DNA from: Selaginella tamariscina
Taxonomy: Eukaryota > Streptophyta > Lycopodiopsida > Selaginellales > Selaginellaceae
Length of the DNA: 64,000 nucleotides
Assembly: GCA_003024785.1 (NCBI GenBank)
Contig: PUQB01000193.1
Coordinates: forward strand, 248,001-312,000
Direction of reading: 5' to 3'
Shown: one piece after another, positions 1-12,495 of the stretch
Layout: each line of letters starts with the position of its first letter
Numbering within the stretch: the first letter of the stretch is position 1
The notes under the pieces: generated by a model
Databases searched by the model: none
What the model was told of the DNA's origin: nothing
What the model saw: only the letters and a program-made list of their open reading frames with translations
Program-made: the position numbers and the translations under genes

Positions 1-1171
1 TACACAAGACCTAACCATTTCGGACTTGAACATGAAATAACTCAAACTCAGATCTTAGACCATTTTAATCTTGAATTCCATCTCAAATTTAGTGTTCATC
101 TTAAACTTTAGATCATCTCAAATCGATTAAAGTATATTAAGATATGTGAAAAATTTAATTTAAGAACACAAACCTTCCTTGGAAACACTAAATATGTAAG
201 TCTTTAAATTTCTTCACATGAATTGGTGTAGTAATTTATAAAGAAATTATTTATATACTTAATTAAAGTTTGCATTCAAAACATAATGCTAATTATCTTT
301 GTATAGTTATAGTCTAGATATATACATTAGTAAAATGACAATCTCATAATTATATATGCACACACATAAACAAGTAATGAATGTAAACTTAATTATTAAA
401 AAATTTGTTATATAAACAAATGCATGTTCGCACACATATACACATACAAAACCTACTTAAATTTTGGCAACAACAATTTGTATCATTTTTCATATCCTTA
501 AATTATGAATTTCATAATTTCAAACCATAAATTTGTATCATGTTATAAGTATTACATGTAAAAAATTTATATTATTATAAACATAATAAAACGTTTTTAT
601 ATATTTACTTATATGTATTGTACACACTAGTTTTTGAATGCTTCGATGCATCTAAAGATATTTATATATAATTCCATACCTTATGATTTAGAAATTTCAA
701 CATTTAAAGTTCAACATTTAATTCTAGCATTGTTGAGAGGAGATGACCTATATAAAAAAACTAAACTTATATGTTTTAAAAAGTTATATGTGTATTGTCA
801 CTTGCAATAAGCATTAAGTGACAAGGATCTCTGAGAAATAACAAAACTTTATATTATGAATATTAATGCATGATACAAAACATTTTAACACATACATATA
901 TATTATGTATATATGTATCTATATAACTCACCATAAGGAGTGGAGTTTTTTACTAGATCAAACACATAATCATATGAGTTTGCATAAACAATGTGTGATC
1001 ATGGGAGAGACAAAGTACAATGTGGTATATTTTGTTTTAATGCATTGTTGTAGTTTGAAGTGGCAATTAACACATTATCCTTGTCTAACAATGTTATATC
1101 ATAGCAAGTTTATTGGACTACATCCAAGTATTGTTAATAAGGCGAATATAAACTTCTATAGTAATAATATC

Positions 1172-1245
<74 letters not shown>

Positions 1246-2900
1246 TAGTTAAGCATGTTTATATATTATCTCTATGTAATAATATATAACTATATTGATT
1301 AACTTGCAAAAATGAGGCATGTGATCTCAAGTAAACCAAAATTAACAAATGTAAAGTTTACACCTTAAAAAACATTGTATCCAACCAGGACAAAAACTGG
1401 TAATGGTCTAAGTATCAATGTGGATGCTGCATGTACTAATCAAACATTGTATTAAATTCTTTAAGTTATGTATAAACACATTTTCTTATACATTGAGAAA
1501 TTAACTAAAAATGACTATGTTTGTAGTTTAAGAAACACATGTTAATGTTTGGATAAACACGGACGCATGCACACACACCTAAGAAGTTCGATGTTTACAA
1601 ATCTACCAAGTGGGAATTGCAATGATCCTACTGTAGGTTACAACTCTTGGGATAAAAGGATTTAATTTAAACATTAGTGTGGAAATAATTAATCAAGTAT
1701 TTTTAATTCATTATTCGATTTGATGTTTTCCCAATATAGAATCTTACAACACAGAAAAACTATTTCATTATGAAATCTCATTGATATCTAATATGCTGAT
1801 TATGGTCTTAATCAAATATTATTCTTAAAATATACTACGAACATATAAACATATATGTTATATCAATAGTGATTTTTAATAATAAATTTGTTTAATATAT
1901 TCTTTGCATATGCACTAATTTTTTCTATTTATAACTTATTTAAAACTTCTTTCATAAAATGCTATGACAATCATATTAAAATTTATAAAAAATAAAAAAA
2001 AAAAACTCACAAAAGAGTTTTGAACCTTAAATGGTTTAGGACTTTTGAATGATTTTTTTCATTACTAAAATATTCCCTTTAAATGCTATCAAAATAGGTT
2101 AGTAAATATACTAAAATAAATATTAACCTACATATTAATATATAGGTTAGTTTAAATATACTTATATACATATTAAATATGCATATATATTCATTTATAT
2201 GTAGATATAATATACCTATATATGCATTAATTTACTTATATACATTCCAATATTTATATAAGTTCATCATATATATTTATTACATGATAATAAAATAAAA
2301 CATAAAAATGTAGGGTAGACGTTATACTTTTTAATAATATATTAGTACTAATAATAATCACAACTATAACTTAACCACATGATATAATATATTTAATATA
2401 TTTGTTTCATATAATATAAGAAAGATATAGGAAAAGATTATTAGTTTTGAAACAGTGATATATATTACAACATCAAAATAATGAGAAATAACCATATTAA
2501 TTATTAATTTTTAAATATTAATATACAAACAGGCCTAAGATACATCAAATTAGTAAAGATATAACCATAAAATTATTAATTTTTAACCATGAGATACATC
2601 TAAATAATGACATATAAACCATATTACATAATTAATTTTTAAATAATGTAAATATGAGATACATAGAAATAATTTCATACATATGTAATGTACATAGAAA
2701 ATAAAAGATACATACTTAAAATATACACTTGAACCCTATATCACTAACACCTAAATAAAGTATATCTTGATTGAGATACAATAAAAAACACTTTATATTC
2801 CTTCAATTGTACATTCCTCATATAGTATGAAAAAATCAAGTTTTTGTAATAGTCAAATAAGATGATATGATTAATCTTAAGATTTTAAACATACATGAGA
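1..2900. other. AT-rich stretch without recognisable genes
   Basis: I see no open frame with coding character here. The longest frame, at 866-1243, owes its end to a TA microsatellite and has low-complexity composition. No transposon coding domain, tRNA or rRNA was recognised. The only discrete feature is the TA run listed separately. Confidence 0.6.
1176..1242. repeat. TA dinucleotide microsatellite
   Basis: About 67 bases of nearly pure TA repeat, interrupted once by a short AAATA. It is a simple repeat, prone to slippage, and creates a spurious open frame of Tyr/Ile residues. Confidence 0.95.
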
Positions 2901-4262
2901 TTATGGTTTCATATGCCATAGAAATTATTGATAAAAAAATAAAACTGTTGAATATTTATGGAGTGAAAGTTATTATAAATATTAACAAAGTATAATGTTA
3001 TGTAAGTAATAATTGATAATATAAAACTTATATGAGATAATAATTAATGATAATGTAATCATTGATAAGTAAGTAAGTAATTTGTACGATTCATCCATAT
3101 TCACTTTATACTTATTGTGTTTGTCATTGTTTAAAGTTATTATTTTAAGATGTAAACAATTTAGATTAGATTTTATTTAAAATAAAATAATGTAACAAAT
3201 TTATAACATTCATCACAAGAAATGAATTTATTATTGCCTTATATATAAGTTATTATTAAAAGACATTAACACAATTGTGTATAACACATTTTCTATATAT
3301 GTTTATTATGATGAATTAAGTATAAGGTTTATCAAAACAATGTCATAAGAGATATAAAAAACTCACTTAAATATAATATGTTTAGACAAATGTTTAAAAA
3401 TTATTCTACTTAAAGGTTCTTAAGCTAGCACATAAAGAAAGAGTTATTACATGTTTTATATTTAAAAATAAATAATGAAAGCTTTAAATTAAGTTTAAAA
3501 AAGAATTATTTTGGATAAATTTAAAAGGGATTTACTTGTTTATAAAGTTAAAATGAATGTAATAAAAGATTTATTGTTTAAGACAAAATAGAAGAGAAAT
3601 AATATATTTTACGTAGTTAGCATATAGCTTTACGGAGATATGTGCTACATTTTTTTTTGATGGTAAAATGGTAATTATAGCATTAATGTGAAAAATAATA
3701 ATGATTTTTTGCTATATATTACTAAGATTATTAAAGTTTACTAAATGAAATGTTAATGAGTAGAAAGAGTTGATTAATAAATCCTAAATGCGAGAGTAGT
3801 CCATGAGACGGTTTTAACAAAAATGTGTGATAGTAGTTTATATGGTATTCAATACTGATTAAACTTTGGTGATAAAATTTCAAATTATATAAATTATAAA
3901 TGTGGGCATTGCCTGTGTTAAATAAGCTAATTAATTTTCTTTTTAAATAATAAAAAATAACTTTAATATTTAAGTAAATATATATCTTTATGTTAGAACT
4001 TAGAGAGACTAATACTTATTAATTTGATATTAGTTAATTAATTCACAATACATACCAATTTGAGACTAACCAATTAAGTAACAGACCGCGATGTGAGACT
4101 TATGTGGATGAATTAAATTAAGAACCGTATACTCTTGACAAATTTTAAAATGCACGTAGAAAACAGTATGTATAGAAGTACTTAATTAGAATATGACATC
4201 TGAGGACATCTGCTTTCTCAAGGTTTATCTAACTAAATAACTCTTGAATTATCTCAGTACGT

Positions 4263-4311
4263 GTTTGTGTGTGTATGTATTATGTATGTATATTTGTGTG
4301 TGTGTATCTGT
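4263..4311. repeat. GT/GTAT-rich microsatellite
   Basis: A run of GT, GTAT and GTGT units lying inside the duplicated block. Copy 2 lacks an equivalent run, which suggests local expansion or loss. Confidence 0.7.
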
Positions 4312-5739
4312 TTATTTACTTACTAGATTCCTACCATGTGGAAAAGAGGTGAGTATTAAACTATATATGTTTAATATTTATTAATGATATACTTAATTAA
4401 AATATTTTCTTCTCCTCAGTCTCTATTTGTTCCACCATTTTGTATTAACAATTCAATCCATAATTTTCATATTGGTTATATTTTAAAACCCTATTAAACG
4501 TATTCAATTTTATATATTCAATGGGAACGTGTGAGTTTGTTGCTATAACACACGCCAAACAAGTGACAACTTTCTGTTTTCCACTCAATAAACTTACAAA
4601 CTTCTGAAATCATATACACTGCTTGTCTACACACTATATATTAATTAAATGTCAACATGCGTGACCCTTTCAGTTTTTAAAGTATATTCAGGTTTTTCAT
4701 TGTTTTGTTACATGCTGTAATTGAAACAGTGATGCCGCTGCCATGGGAATCACGTATATAAAAATCTTACATGCCAACAACTTACATTAAGCCCTTGGAC
4801 ACCCATCAAAAACCAAAGATGCACGTGAATATATTAGGGCTTTTGGAGTACAACATGCCTACGTGTGTATATGCGGACTGTGTCAACTTCAACTTGTAAG
4901 AATGCAGCAACACAGGAATATCCTAGGATAGTGTGTTGATATATAGTACAGGCGTTGATATATAGTTCACCTTGCCAGAAACGCACATTAATGATGTCAT
5001 ACCAAACCTGTCGGGGCGATTTGAGTTCTCCGTACGACGAGTGGTTTGATAAGTGATGTGAGATATGAACATACTCAAATGTTCTTATCAGTTTTAATTT
5101 GGTTAAGAAAAAGATACGAAGCTTACGGAACGAATTTAAATAAAATATTACTGATTAAGTTGTCTACGTCTCTGTAACTGGCTCAGCGTAGTGAAGGATT
5201 TATTTAATATACTTTTAAAAATAAAGAAAAATTACATTTATATATTTAAAATTTATCATATTTACATTTATACCCATGAAATTTATCATATTTATCCCTA
5301 GAAGTTTTATATTTATATATATATATCTTTGAAACTTCAATTTAAAATTTTATAAATTTTAAAATTAAAAATTACAAAAGCATTTTAAAAAAACTTAATA
5401 AAAAATTTATAATTAATTTATATTTTATTATATTTAAGTCTAAAGTACAACCTATTAAACATATATATCACAATATAATATAATTATTTTAAAAATATTT
5501 TTTTATTATTATGATAATTTTTTAATATTTAAAATTTAATTCTTTCATTTGCAATATAGTATGAATTGAAAATATATGTTAATATTGTTATTTTAAAAGT
5601 TAAAATATTATAATTAAAGTTTTTCAAGAAATATATGTAAATTTACAATTTTTGAAGGTTTATATATGTAAATATCAAACTTTTAAGGATATATATATAA
5701 ATATTCATGAATATAAATGTAATTTTCCCTTCAAAATAT

Positions 5740-6272
5740 CTGGCATAGAAGGTACTCGTTAATGTTTACAAATTGTCTTCAAGACATGTAGAAACTGTGC
5801 AGACAAACTGATCCATGGGATCGAAGGAATTTAAAATGGGATTTTTCCACATATACAACAAATAAAAGAACTCCATTTTAAAAAGAAAAAAAAAATGCTT
5901 GTCAAAGTTAACTTAAACCGCATCATACACATATTTTCATTTAGATGGGATTTTTCTCAAATTGTTTTGAAGGGTGGAGGTAGATAATAAGGGGACCACC
6001 CCCTTGTTTATCAGAACGGGGATTTTGATCCAAGCGATTACTATGGGCCACACAGAGCATGAGAAAGTGTGTATCTGTGGAGTTTGTTTGAAGAGCTTCC
6101 TAAAAAGTGGAGAAGAAGAAAGAAAAGGAAGATAAATCGAAAGCGGTTGTATCCAAGGTCGAAAATACGATGTTTCCAAAGGATTTCATGCATTACACCT
6201 GGTACCAGAATGGTTAAGAATCTTACTTTGTGTTGTCATGGTAAGTATAAACACTACGATGGGTGTTGTTGA
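5740..6272 (+). pseudogene. HMA-domain protein, type A copy A1 (broken)
   Basis: This is a relic of the three-exon type A heavy-metal-associated gene best seen at A5 and A3. The exon 1 equivalent (5740-5751) has lost its ATG. The exon 2 equivalent (about 5771-5826) still has the TCRNCADK-type CxxC loop but has lost a few codons after it and its donor site. Exon 3, from about 5974 to the TGA at 6270-6272, has several frame changes and a disrupted boundary with intron 2. The C-terminal end, with its run of cysteines (DGCC), is preserved. Its closest relative is A3 at 39.7 kb, which lies at the same place in the other copy of the duplicated block. I infer that it makes no protein. Confidence 0.8.
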
Positions 6273-7075
6273 GGTCACGTATGTAATAATACCTAGAATA
6301 AATAAATCAGATTTAAATGCAAAGTGCTTAAGAGATGGATATATATGCATTGTTCAATTAGCATAAGAGGATATTATATAAGGTAATATGTACACTTGTT
6401 CAAATCCTGCCAACTTTTGCAAATTTAGATGCTGATTAACTTGTTAGAATATAAAATTTAATTAAGATTTGAACTAATGTTAAATTTGGTCTGCACATGA
6501 GGTTTTCATAGGTCGCCTTCCCATACGAAGGTTGGAGAATACATGAATAGTGTAATAGCATGTGTTACTTTTGTAAATTTAAAGGTATTGCATTGAACCG
6601 TACCCAATCAATAAGTATGCTCTCTATATTATATACATGCCAGTTATATGCATATGTATAATCTACATACAGAAGCTCAATGTCTTACAGAATTGACCAA
6701 TTCTCTTGTAATGACAACCAAGTCTCCACACATAAGATATTTCACGTGCATAAGACACTGGACATTTCTTTCAGCGTGACAAACCAGGCCAATCCAACAA
6801 ACAGCAAGCCAACCTGAACTTATGATCTTTAATTTGCCTCTGAGTATTTGTAAGTTATTCGAGCAGTTCCATAGCAAGCAGGTAAGTAAATTGTTACATT
6901 CATGTAAATATATTTGATATTCAATCCTAAATTAGAAGTAATTGCAAGAAGATAACTTATATTTAATTAAATTTAGTCTTTGAATACTTACAACACGCCC
7001 CATGATGTATAGTAGTTTTCACTTATTTATAGAGCTTATAATATTACTTATCTAGATTTATACATAGAGTTATTC

Positions 7076-7455
7076 TGTTTTAAATTGCGGAGGTGGTATA
7101 TATATAATCGGTTTTTTTTTTTTTTCTCCATTTAGACATACATAAATTACGCTCTTGGACTAAACATTATATGTGACAATACATACACATGGAGTAACCA
7201 TATATCTACGCTCACATCCCATGTCAATCGGGTCACATGCGATCGATACGATAATCCCATCGTGATTTTTGTGTTATTTAGATTACATAGTTTTGCTTGC
7301 ATTACATGTCAATTACGACCAAGGGAATATAATTTTGTACCATTTTGAATGCATGGCTACGTTTACATTATATATAGAACCATGATCTTATATGATTTCG
7401 TGATCAGTACTATAATTCCATCCATCGTGATTTTGTATCATTTTGACCACAACCA
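7076..7455. repeat. Degenerate tandem repeats of about 60 bp, left of the MULE
   Basis: Loose repeats share a core such as ATC-GTGATTTT-GTATCATTTTGAC, at about 7250-7290, 7380-7400 and 7415-7455. The same kind of unit continues right of the transposon at 15605-15787, so the MULE landed inside this array. The whole array is absent from duplication copy 2. I see no coding content. Confidence 0.55.
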
Positions 7456-7464
7456 ATTTAGAAA
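7456..7464 (+). repeat. 9-bp target-site duplication, left copy
   Basis: ATTTAGAAA directly precedes the left terminus (GGGTCTCG...) of the MULE and is repeated exactly at 15596-15604, directly after the right terminus. Nine bases is the usual target duplication length for Mutator-like elements, so both element ends are fixed to the base. Confidence 0.92.
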
Positions 7465-7600
7465 GGGTCTCGGCGAAAAGGAGGCTCCGGCTCAGGAGGC
7501 TCCATATTATTCTAGTATATTCGCGGATATTCTAGGGTTATTCTAGCATATTCTAGCATATTCTCAAGAATATTCTAGAATATATAAGTTTTTTTAATGT
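7465..7600 (+). repeat. Left terminal inverted repeat and subterminal ATTCTAG repeats of the MULE
   Basis: The left end reads GGGTCTCGGCG and, a few bases on, GGAGGCTCCGGCTCAGGAGG. The reverse complement of the right end reads GAGTGTCGCC and then GGAGGCTTGGGGCCCAGGAGG, so the ends are imperfect inverted repeats. Next come several copies of ATTCTAG/ATATTCTAGAAT-type sequence, mirrored near the right end (15516-15555). Confidence 0.85.
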
Positions 7601-7647
7601 GCCGACTGGTTTAATATACGCCGACTGGCTTAACATATGCCCACTGG
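7601..7647 (+). promoter_or_regulatory. Subterminal GCCGACTGG motif, three copies at 19-bp spacing
   Basis: GCCGACTGG at 7601-7609 and 7620-7628 and GCCCACTGG at 7639-7647 repeat with a 19-bp period between the left TIR and the end of the transposase gene. The same core starts each unit of the central array (11.34-12.41 kb) and occurs near the right end (15483-15491). A motif shared by both ends and the centre is a candidate binding site for an element-encoded protein. That role is inferred. Confidence 0.55.
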
Positions 7648-7679
7648 CTTAATAAACATTATCCTAAACCCTAAACCAT

Positions 7680-10600
7680 TTATCCTTGTAGCACCGGTGG
7701 GTCATGAACTCTGTTGCAATTCACCAGCAAACGGTGGACCTCCATGTCATTGAGCGATCGCCTTTGTAGAAAATATGTGACTTCCGGGTTCAAGCCAAGC
7801 ACACGGCTATAGACGAAGTACATGTGTACACATGGGCTCCAACTTTTGCTCTTCTGAAATGTAGAACAACTGCATGAAGGATAAGTATTAATAGTCACCT
7901 TTGCAGAGTCATTTCCTGCCGACACAACGAAAGCCTCCTTCCGTCCTCTAGTTGTCACTTCAACATTTCGCACACAACCTAAAAACGTCTTGGCCTTGCG
8001 GAAATTCTTCTTTGTTCCTTAGACATTTTTGTTGGAGTCCGAACCATACGTCCTTCGAAAGGTGGAATTGTTGTAGATCCAGCTCCACGTGGTGGCGATG
8101 GTGTTTTGTCCTTCTGACCCTCATCTACTCTTCCTGCCATCCCCTGTAAACCTTCCAGAACAAAGCCTGCATCCTGTAGTTCTCTGACCTCCTCACTTGT
8201 CAGCTTCGTTTCCTTGAGCACAGGCCAAACCGTGGTGGTGTTGGAATACGTGACCGAAGAATTTTGCCGTTTGGCCGCGTGAAACACCCTGAATCTTTTG
8301 GGCAGAACCACATCATCTGTTGTACATACTCCTCATTCCCCAAGGCATCAATGTACATTCGTTTTCCATAGAATCCTGGTGCTGGCACTCTGCTTGGATA
8401 ACCGATTGGTTTTCCACACAGAGCAGTTCCTTCCTGATTCATCCCCAAACACTTAACCTTACTGGATGCTCCGATTCGTTTGATGGCCCACTCTGTTTGA
8501 GCAATCTCTCTCTCCAAAACCTCTTCGAACCTTAACCTCTTTCTCCTGTTGTTTTGGACCACCTTCTCATGTACTCTACATCATGTCTGTGTGAACGTCG
8601 AGCATCAGACTGTTCTGTTCCTGTGACTGTTCTCCTAACGGTTTGCACTCGAACGTTAGTGGTACACGTGAACTCCGGGCTGGTCAAGTGTTCCTCGCCT
8701 TCCACCAGATTGATAATTGTTGATGGAGATACACTTTTCCCCTCAGAGAGTTTGCGTTGCACTCGTTTCAATAGAGTTTCCTTCGAAGGCCCTGACCCTG
8801 TATACCTCCCTTCTATTGCCGCTTTCACCTTCGCACTCTGCATAACTGCATCGGTGAGGTCTAACATTGTCGCCTCCAGCAGTGGTACTCTTTTGGCCAA
8901 TCTTGCTCTTCTTGCTCTAGCGTGAATCACTTCAGCATTGTTTGTAGTTGGAACGCTCGCGAGTCCTTCTTCTGTCATGTCTCCCAGTTCCGCCATGGAG
9001 ATGTGGTCCTCATGCCTGATCCACCAAGACAGCCATGTCTTCAAAGCTCGAATGTTTGACGCTCGTCCTTCCCAGAAAGACTCGAGAATTGCCAGTTGTT
9101 CTTTCTTAGATTGTTCATCAGTGCTGCAGGCCAGGCACGAGCAAGCTTCATGTGTTCTTCGCGATGTTCTTCTGCGATCCATTTCTTTGTCACCTGACGC
9201 CACAGATTGCATAAAGTGAAACAGACAGCTTCTTTCCCTCCCTTTCATCTTTGCTCCGTTGTTGAATACTTGGCGCAAGGCTATCCATATCGCTCCAGCC
9301 TCATCCGACATGAAACCAGCAAAGTTGACATTCTCCAAACCCTGCTTCTTACAAACCTCTAGCATTGTGTTCAAGAACTTCAGCACTGCAACATTATCTT
9401 CGCGGCACATATCTGCGTAAGCTATAGTCACCATGGATCTGACACTGCAAGAGAGCGTTAGATAACGAAGATTAGAAAGTGTTATGAAGAGTTTTACAAC
9501 TTACAATGGGTCATAAAGGTGTATTCCAATTGTCGCCCAGTCTGGTATGCGGTGCGTGTGGTCCAGAACAACCCATTGATCATGAAGGTCTCCTCCACTT
9601 TGACACCTTCTGATGTACTCAACTCCTGAACCCGGTCCCTCAACTGTCATTTTGAAGATCAGAGGCTGCTCCTCAGCACCATGCAGTTCCATCCCTGGAA
9701 CATGTATGACGTGAATGAAAGGTATTGGCAGCTTTGTCTTCAGCTCCAGAAGACCCTCGTAACCCTCTCTAAAGTGTGTCTCCTTCTGTCTTGATTGTGT
9801 AATCCAGTCCCGAGTCCTAAAGAAAAGGTCACGTCAGTGTGTAGAGATCTAAAAAAAATACCTTCGATGGTTTGTTAGAGGTTCAAGTTTTGAGAGTAAA
9901 CCAGTGTACGAGACTTCTCCTTCTTCCTTGAAAAGTTCTTCAAAGATGAGCTCACGCGCGGCTTGAAACTCAATCACTCGTTGATTGGTTCGCGGACTGC
10001 TCTTTACCACGTTGCTGACACTAGATCTGGCTCGCTGAACGTTTGAAGCTGACACTGAGGGGCTGACTGGATGCTGATGAACACCTCTGTGAATGAACAA
10101 CCTTGTAAAAGAAATGTCGTCTGGCAGAATGTAGTACACATAAGCCGGACAAGTGTGCACCAGCAATGGCTCCTCTCCACAATGCTTACATTTTATGCCT
10201 ATTACTTTGCCTGTCTCAGTTGTCTTTGCCTTCTCCACAGCACCCTTGAAGTGACATTCATTTGCTTTCTTCTCAAAAGCCAAGTAGGGGCAAGTAGGAT
10301 TGATGCATTGGAGATGTCCGACACATGAACTTCGACTGACTCGCGCCGGAACATGCCAGTGTGTTGTGCTCGGGTGTGTCCAATGGTAGCAGCCATCCTT
10401 GCGATTCATCCCCGAGTACTTCTCTGTGCTTTCTGTCTTAGGGGGAAGTTCGAAAATGACATTTCCATTGTATATCTGCGGTAGTTCAGAGACTCGTTTA
10501 ACTTCAGACGAACCAATGAGATCCTTCCCTATCCTACATTTGTCTGCTCTTAGAAGACACACCAGCATGGATTCCTCACGCTCCTCTGTCCGCAACCTGA

Positions 10601-10841
10601 ACAACGGGCCCTTTGCCGGGCACAATGTGTAAAAGACAAACTGGTTTGATGCATTGCCTTCTGGTAACAACTCCACATCTTCTCCAGAACTCGCAGAAAC
10701 TGACATCAATTGAACCACATGTATACTGAACCAACAAGGAATGTTGAAAGCAATGTGAAGATCATGTTCAAACACAAAAGCATTTCCATCTTCATCGACT
10801 GGGAAATCTTTGTCAATGCCTTCATAGGTAACTCTGGCCAT
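7680..10841 (-). CDS. MULE transposase, DDE type with N-terminal zinc-binding region and C-terminal SWIM finger (degenerate)
   Basis: Minus-strand gene from ATG at 10841 to TAA at 7682-7680. Exon 1 is 10841-9862, exon 2 is 9816-9505, and exon 3 starts at 9444. All boundaries are GT-AG. Exon 1 holds a Cys/His region (residues about 173-262; CVGHLQC, CPYL, CKHC, HTCPA, HQHP) like the GCM1/WRKY zinc folds of many MULE transposases. The catalytic candidates are Asp in VVLDHTH (9563-9561), Asp in FMSDEAGA (9305-9303) and Glu in TTNNAEVIHA (8933-8931), with CLFHF between the last two. Near the end is a SWIM finger, CSC-x11-CVH (7874-7824). A further Cys-containing stretch (8.45-8.25 kb) is unassigned. 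The reading frame changes near 8560, near 8250 and near 7975, so this copy is unlikely to make full-length protein unless small introns were missed. The gene is divergent from the methyltransferase gene. Confidence 0.8.
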
Positions 10842-10929
10842 GACAACGCAAGGAGAAAGCTCGGTGGTTTAGGAAAGCAAAGCAAAAGATTAAACACACT
10901 TTTCTTACCAAAAAAAAATTACAATCGTT

Positions 10930-11338
10930 AACAATAAACGTGAATACACGTTTGTATATAATTAATTCTATGCTGCCCAGTTCACAGTGTTCTTAATGAT
11001 GTCCTCTCTAGTATCACCGATTTAATTTAATTTCTACCTTTTATGATTTGAAATATCTTCACATTTACCAATTATTCACATATTTTAAAATAAACCCTAA
11101 ATATTAATGTCACATTTATTCCGTAGGGTTCACTGTTTTCATTGCGGCTAGGGTTTTTTGGTAGATAGGGTTTACTGTTTCCATTGCGGCTAGGGTTCTT
11201 TCAATCTCAGATCTGTTTCCACTGCGGTAGATCCAGAGGGTTTCTTTAATCTCAGATCTCAGAGTTACGGTTTCCACTGCGGCGCCATCCATTTCGACTC
11301 GATTCGTGCAGCGCCCAAGTATAACAATGGAGATTTCT
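10930..11338. promoter_or_regulatory. Divergent intergenic region with telobox-like repeats
   Basis: This lies between the transposase start and the first palindromic unit. From about 11120 to 11290 it has loosely repeated blocks combining TAGGGTTT (the reverse of the plant telobox AAACCCTA), a TTTCCATTGCGG/TTTCCACTGCGG motif, and AATCTCAGATCT. Plant teloboxes occur in promoters active in dividing cells, so a shared bidirectional promoter for both transposon genes is a reasonable inference. I did not identify a TATA box with confidence. Confidence 0.45.
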
Positions 11339-12418
11339 GTGCCGATTTAGATTCTCGGCACCATCCTGCTCAGCCGGCGGCCACAAGGTATGTGTAATTT
11401 CTGTATTTTATGATTTGCTGCTCAATGTATTTCTTTTTCCAGAGATATAGGGTCTTCTTATTTGTGCCGACTGAGAGCAACGGCACCATCCTGGTTCAGT
11501 CGGCAAACACAAGGTATCGTCGATTTATTTATTTTTTTCCTTGCGGCTCAAGTATACGTGTCACAATGTTTTTTTTCAGAGTTAATGGGTCTTTCCATTT
11601 GTGCCGACTGAGAGTGACGGCACCATCCTGGTTCAGTCGGCAAAAAAAGGTATTTTCGATTTGTTTTTTTTTGCTTTTGGCTCAAGTATTCGTATCACAA
11701 GGTTTTTTTTTCAGAGTTAATGGGTCTTCCCATTTGTGCCGACTGAGAGTGACGGCACCATCCTGGTTCAGTCGGCAAACAAGGTATTTTCGATTTTTTT
11801 TTTTGCTTTCTGGCTCAAGTATTCGTATCACATTTTTTTTTTCAGAGTTAATGTCTTCCATTTGTGCCGACTGAGAGTGACGGCACCATCCTCTTCAGTC
11901 GGCAGCCACAAGGTATGTTCGATATATTTATTTTTGCTTTCTGGGTCATACGTATTGTTTTTTTTCAGAGTTAATGTGTCTTCTCATTTGTGCCGACTGA
12001 GAGTGACGGCACCATCCTTCTTCAGTCGGCAGCCACAAGGTATTTTGAATTTGTTTATATTTTGCTCTGCGGCTCAAGTATCCGTATAACAATGTTTTTT
12101 TTCAGAGTTATAGTGTCTTCCCATTTGTGCCGACTGAGAGTGACGGCACCATCCTTCTTCAGTCGGCAGCCACAAGGTATTTTGAATTAGTTTTTTTTTT
12201 TCTTTGCGTCTCAAGTATTTCTTTTAAAACAGTTAATGGGTCTTCCCATTTGTGCCGTCTGAGAGGGACGGCACCATCCTATCTCAGTCGGCACCATTAT
12301 CTCTTCTGTGCCGTCTGACAGAGTCGGCACAAACTATCTCAGTCGGCAGGTTTTTCTTCTACATCTCTCTGCCGACTGAGAGGGTCGGCAGCATCTAGCT
12401 TGAGTCGGCAGCCACAAG
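11339..12418 (+). repeat. Array of ten palindromic GCCGACTGA...TCAGTCGGC units, mostly packaged as mini-exons
   Basis: The motif units lie at 11339-11378, 11464-11504, 11601-11641, 11736-11776, 11864-11903, 11990-12030, 12127-12167, 12252-12292, 12308-12347 and 12371-12409. Each has arms GCCGACTGA and TCAGTCGGC about 21 bases apart, with a second nested pair GTGCCG/CGGCAC, so two alternative hairpins share one strand. Units two to seven are each preceded by a T-rich tract ending in CAG or CCAG and followed by AAG|GTA. They therefore look like mini-exons of 67-71 nt: 11443-11513, 11580-11649, 11715-11783, 11846-11912, 11969-12039 and 12106-12176. The last three units share one candidate exon (12233-12418). 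The spacing falls from 110-137 bp to about 60 bp there. The array lies upstream of the methyltransferase ATG as a probable 5' leader. Confidence 0.8.
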
Positions 12419-12495
12419 GTTAGTCATCTTTGTTTGTTTTTTTATTTTGACTCCTCATCAATTGACTTGTGTGTTTACTTTCCAGAGTTCCCAAA

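Larger units (their letters stand above)
2950..7075. repeat. Segmental duplication, copy 1, left part (matches 33140-41088 minus an inserted retroelement)
   Basis: Long stretches are recognisably the same as 33140-34735 and 38655-41088: the region around 2985-3100 matches 33150-33260, 4050-4697 matches both 34220-34735 and 38655-39220, and 5740-7075 matches 39724-41088. The segment carries HMA gene A1. Similarity stops at a shared TATTC at 7071-7075. In copy 2 the sequence then jumps directly to what is here position 15788, so 7076-15787 is extra in copy 1. Confidence 0.85.

Noticed and set aside
866-1243. 125-codon open frame
   Set aside because: It is low-complexity, is completed only by a TA microsatellite, and has no domain.
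8320-9219. Plus-strand frames of 71-123 codons opposite the transposase
   Set aside because: They are shadows of the minus-strand transposase, which has recognisable catalytic and zinc motifs.
11120-11220. TAGGGTTT copies as an interstitial telomere
   Set aside because: The copies are few and embedded in a longer degenerate unit, so they fit promoter teloboxes better than a telomere tract.
11410-12318. Open frames of 63-154 codons across the palindrome array
   Set aside because: They arise from reading through the same repeat in several frames (CRLRVTAPS-type repetition) and cross the splice-like borders.
11339-12418. Could the regular array be a CRISPR?
   Set aside because: The units are palindromic mini-exons whose intervening sequences are themselves similar T-rich introns, not unique spacers. 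The context is a eukaryotic transposon.
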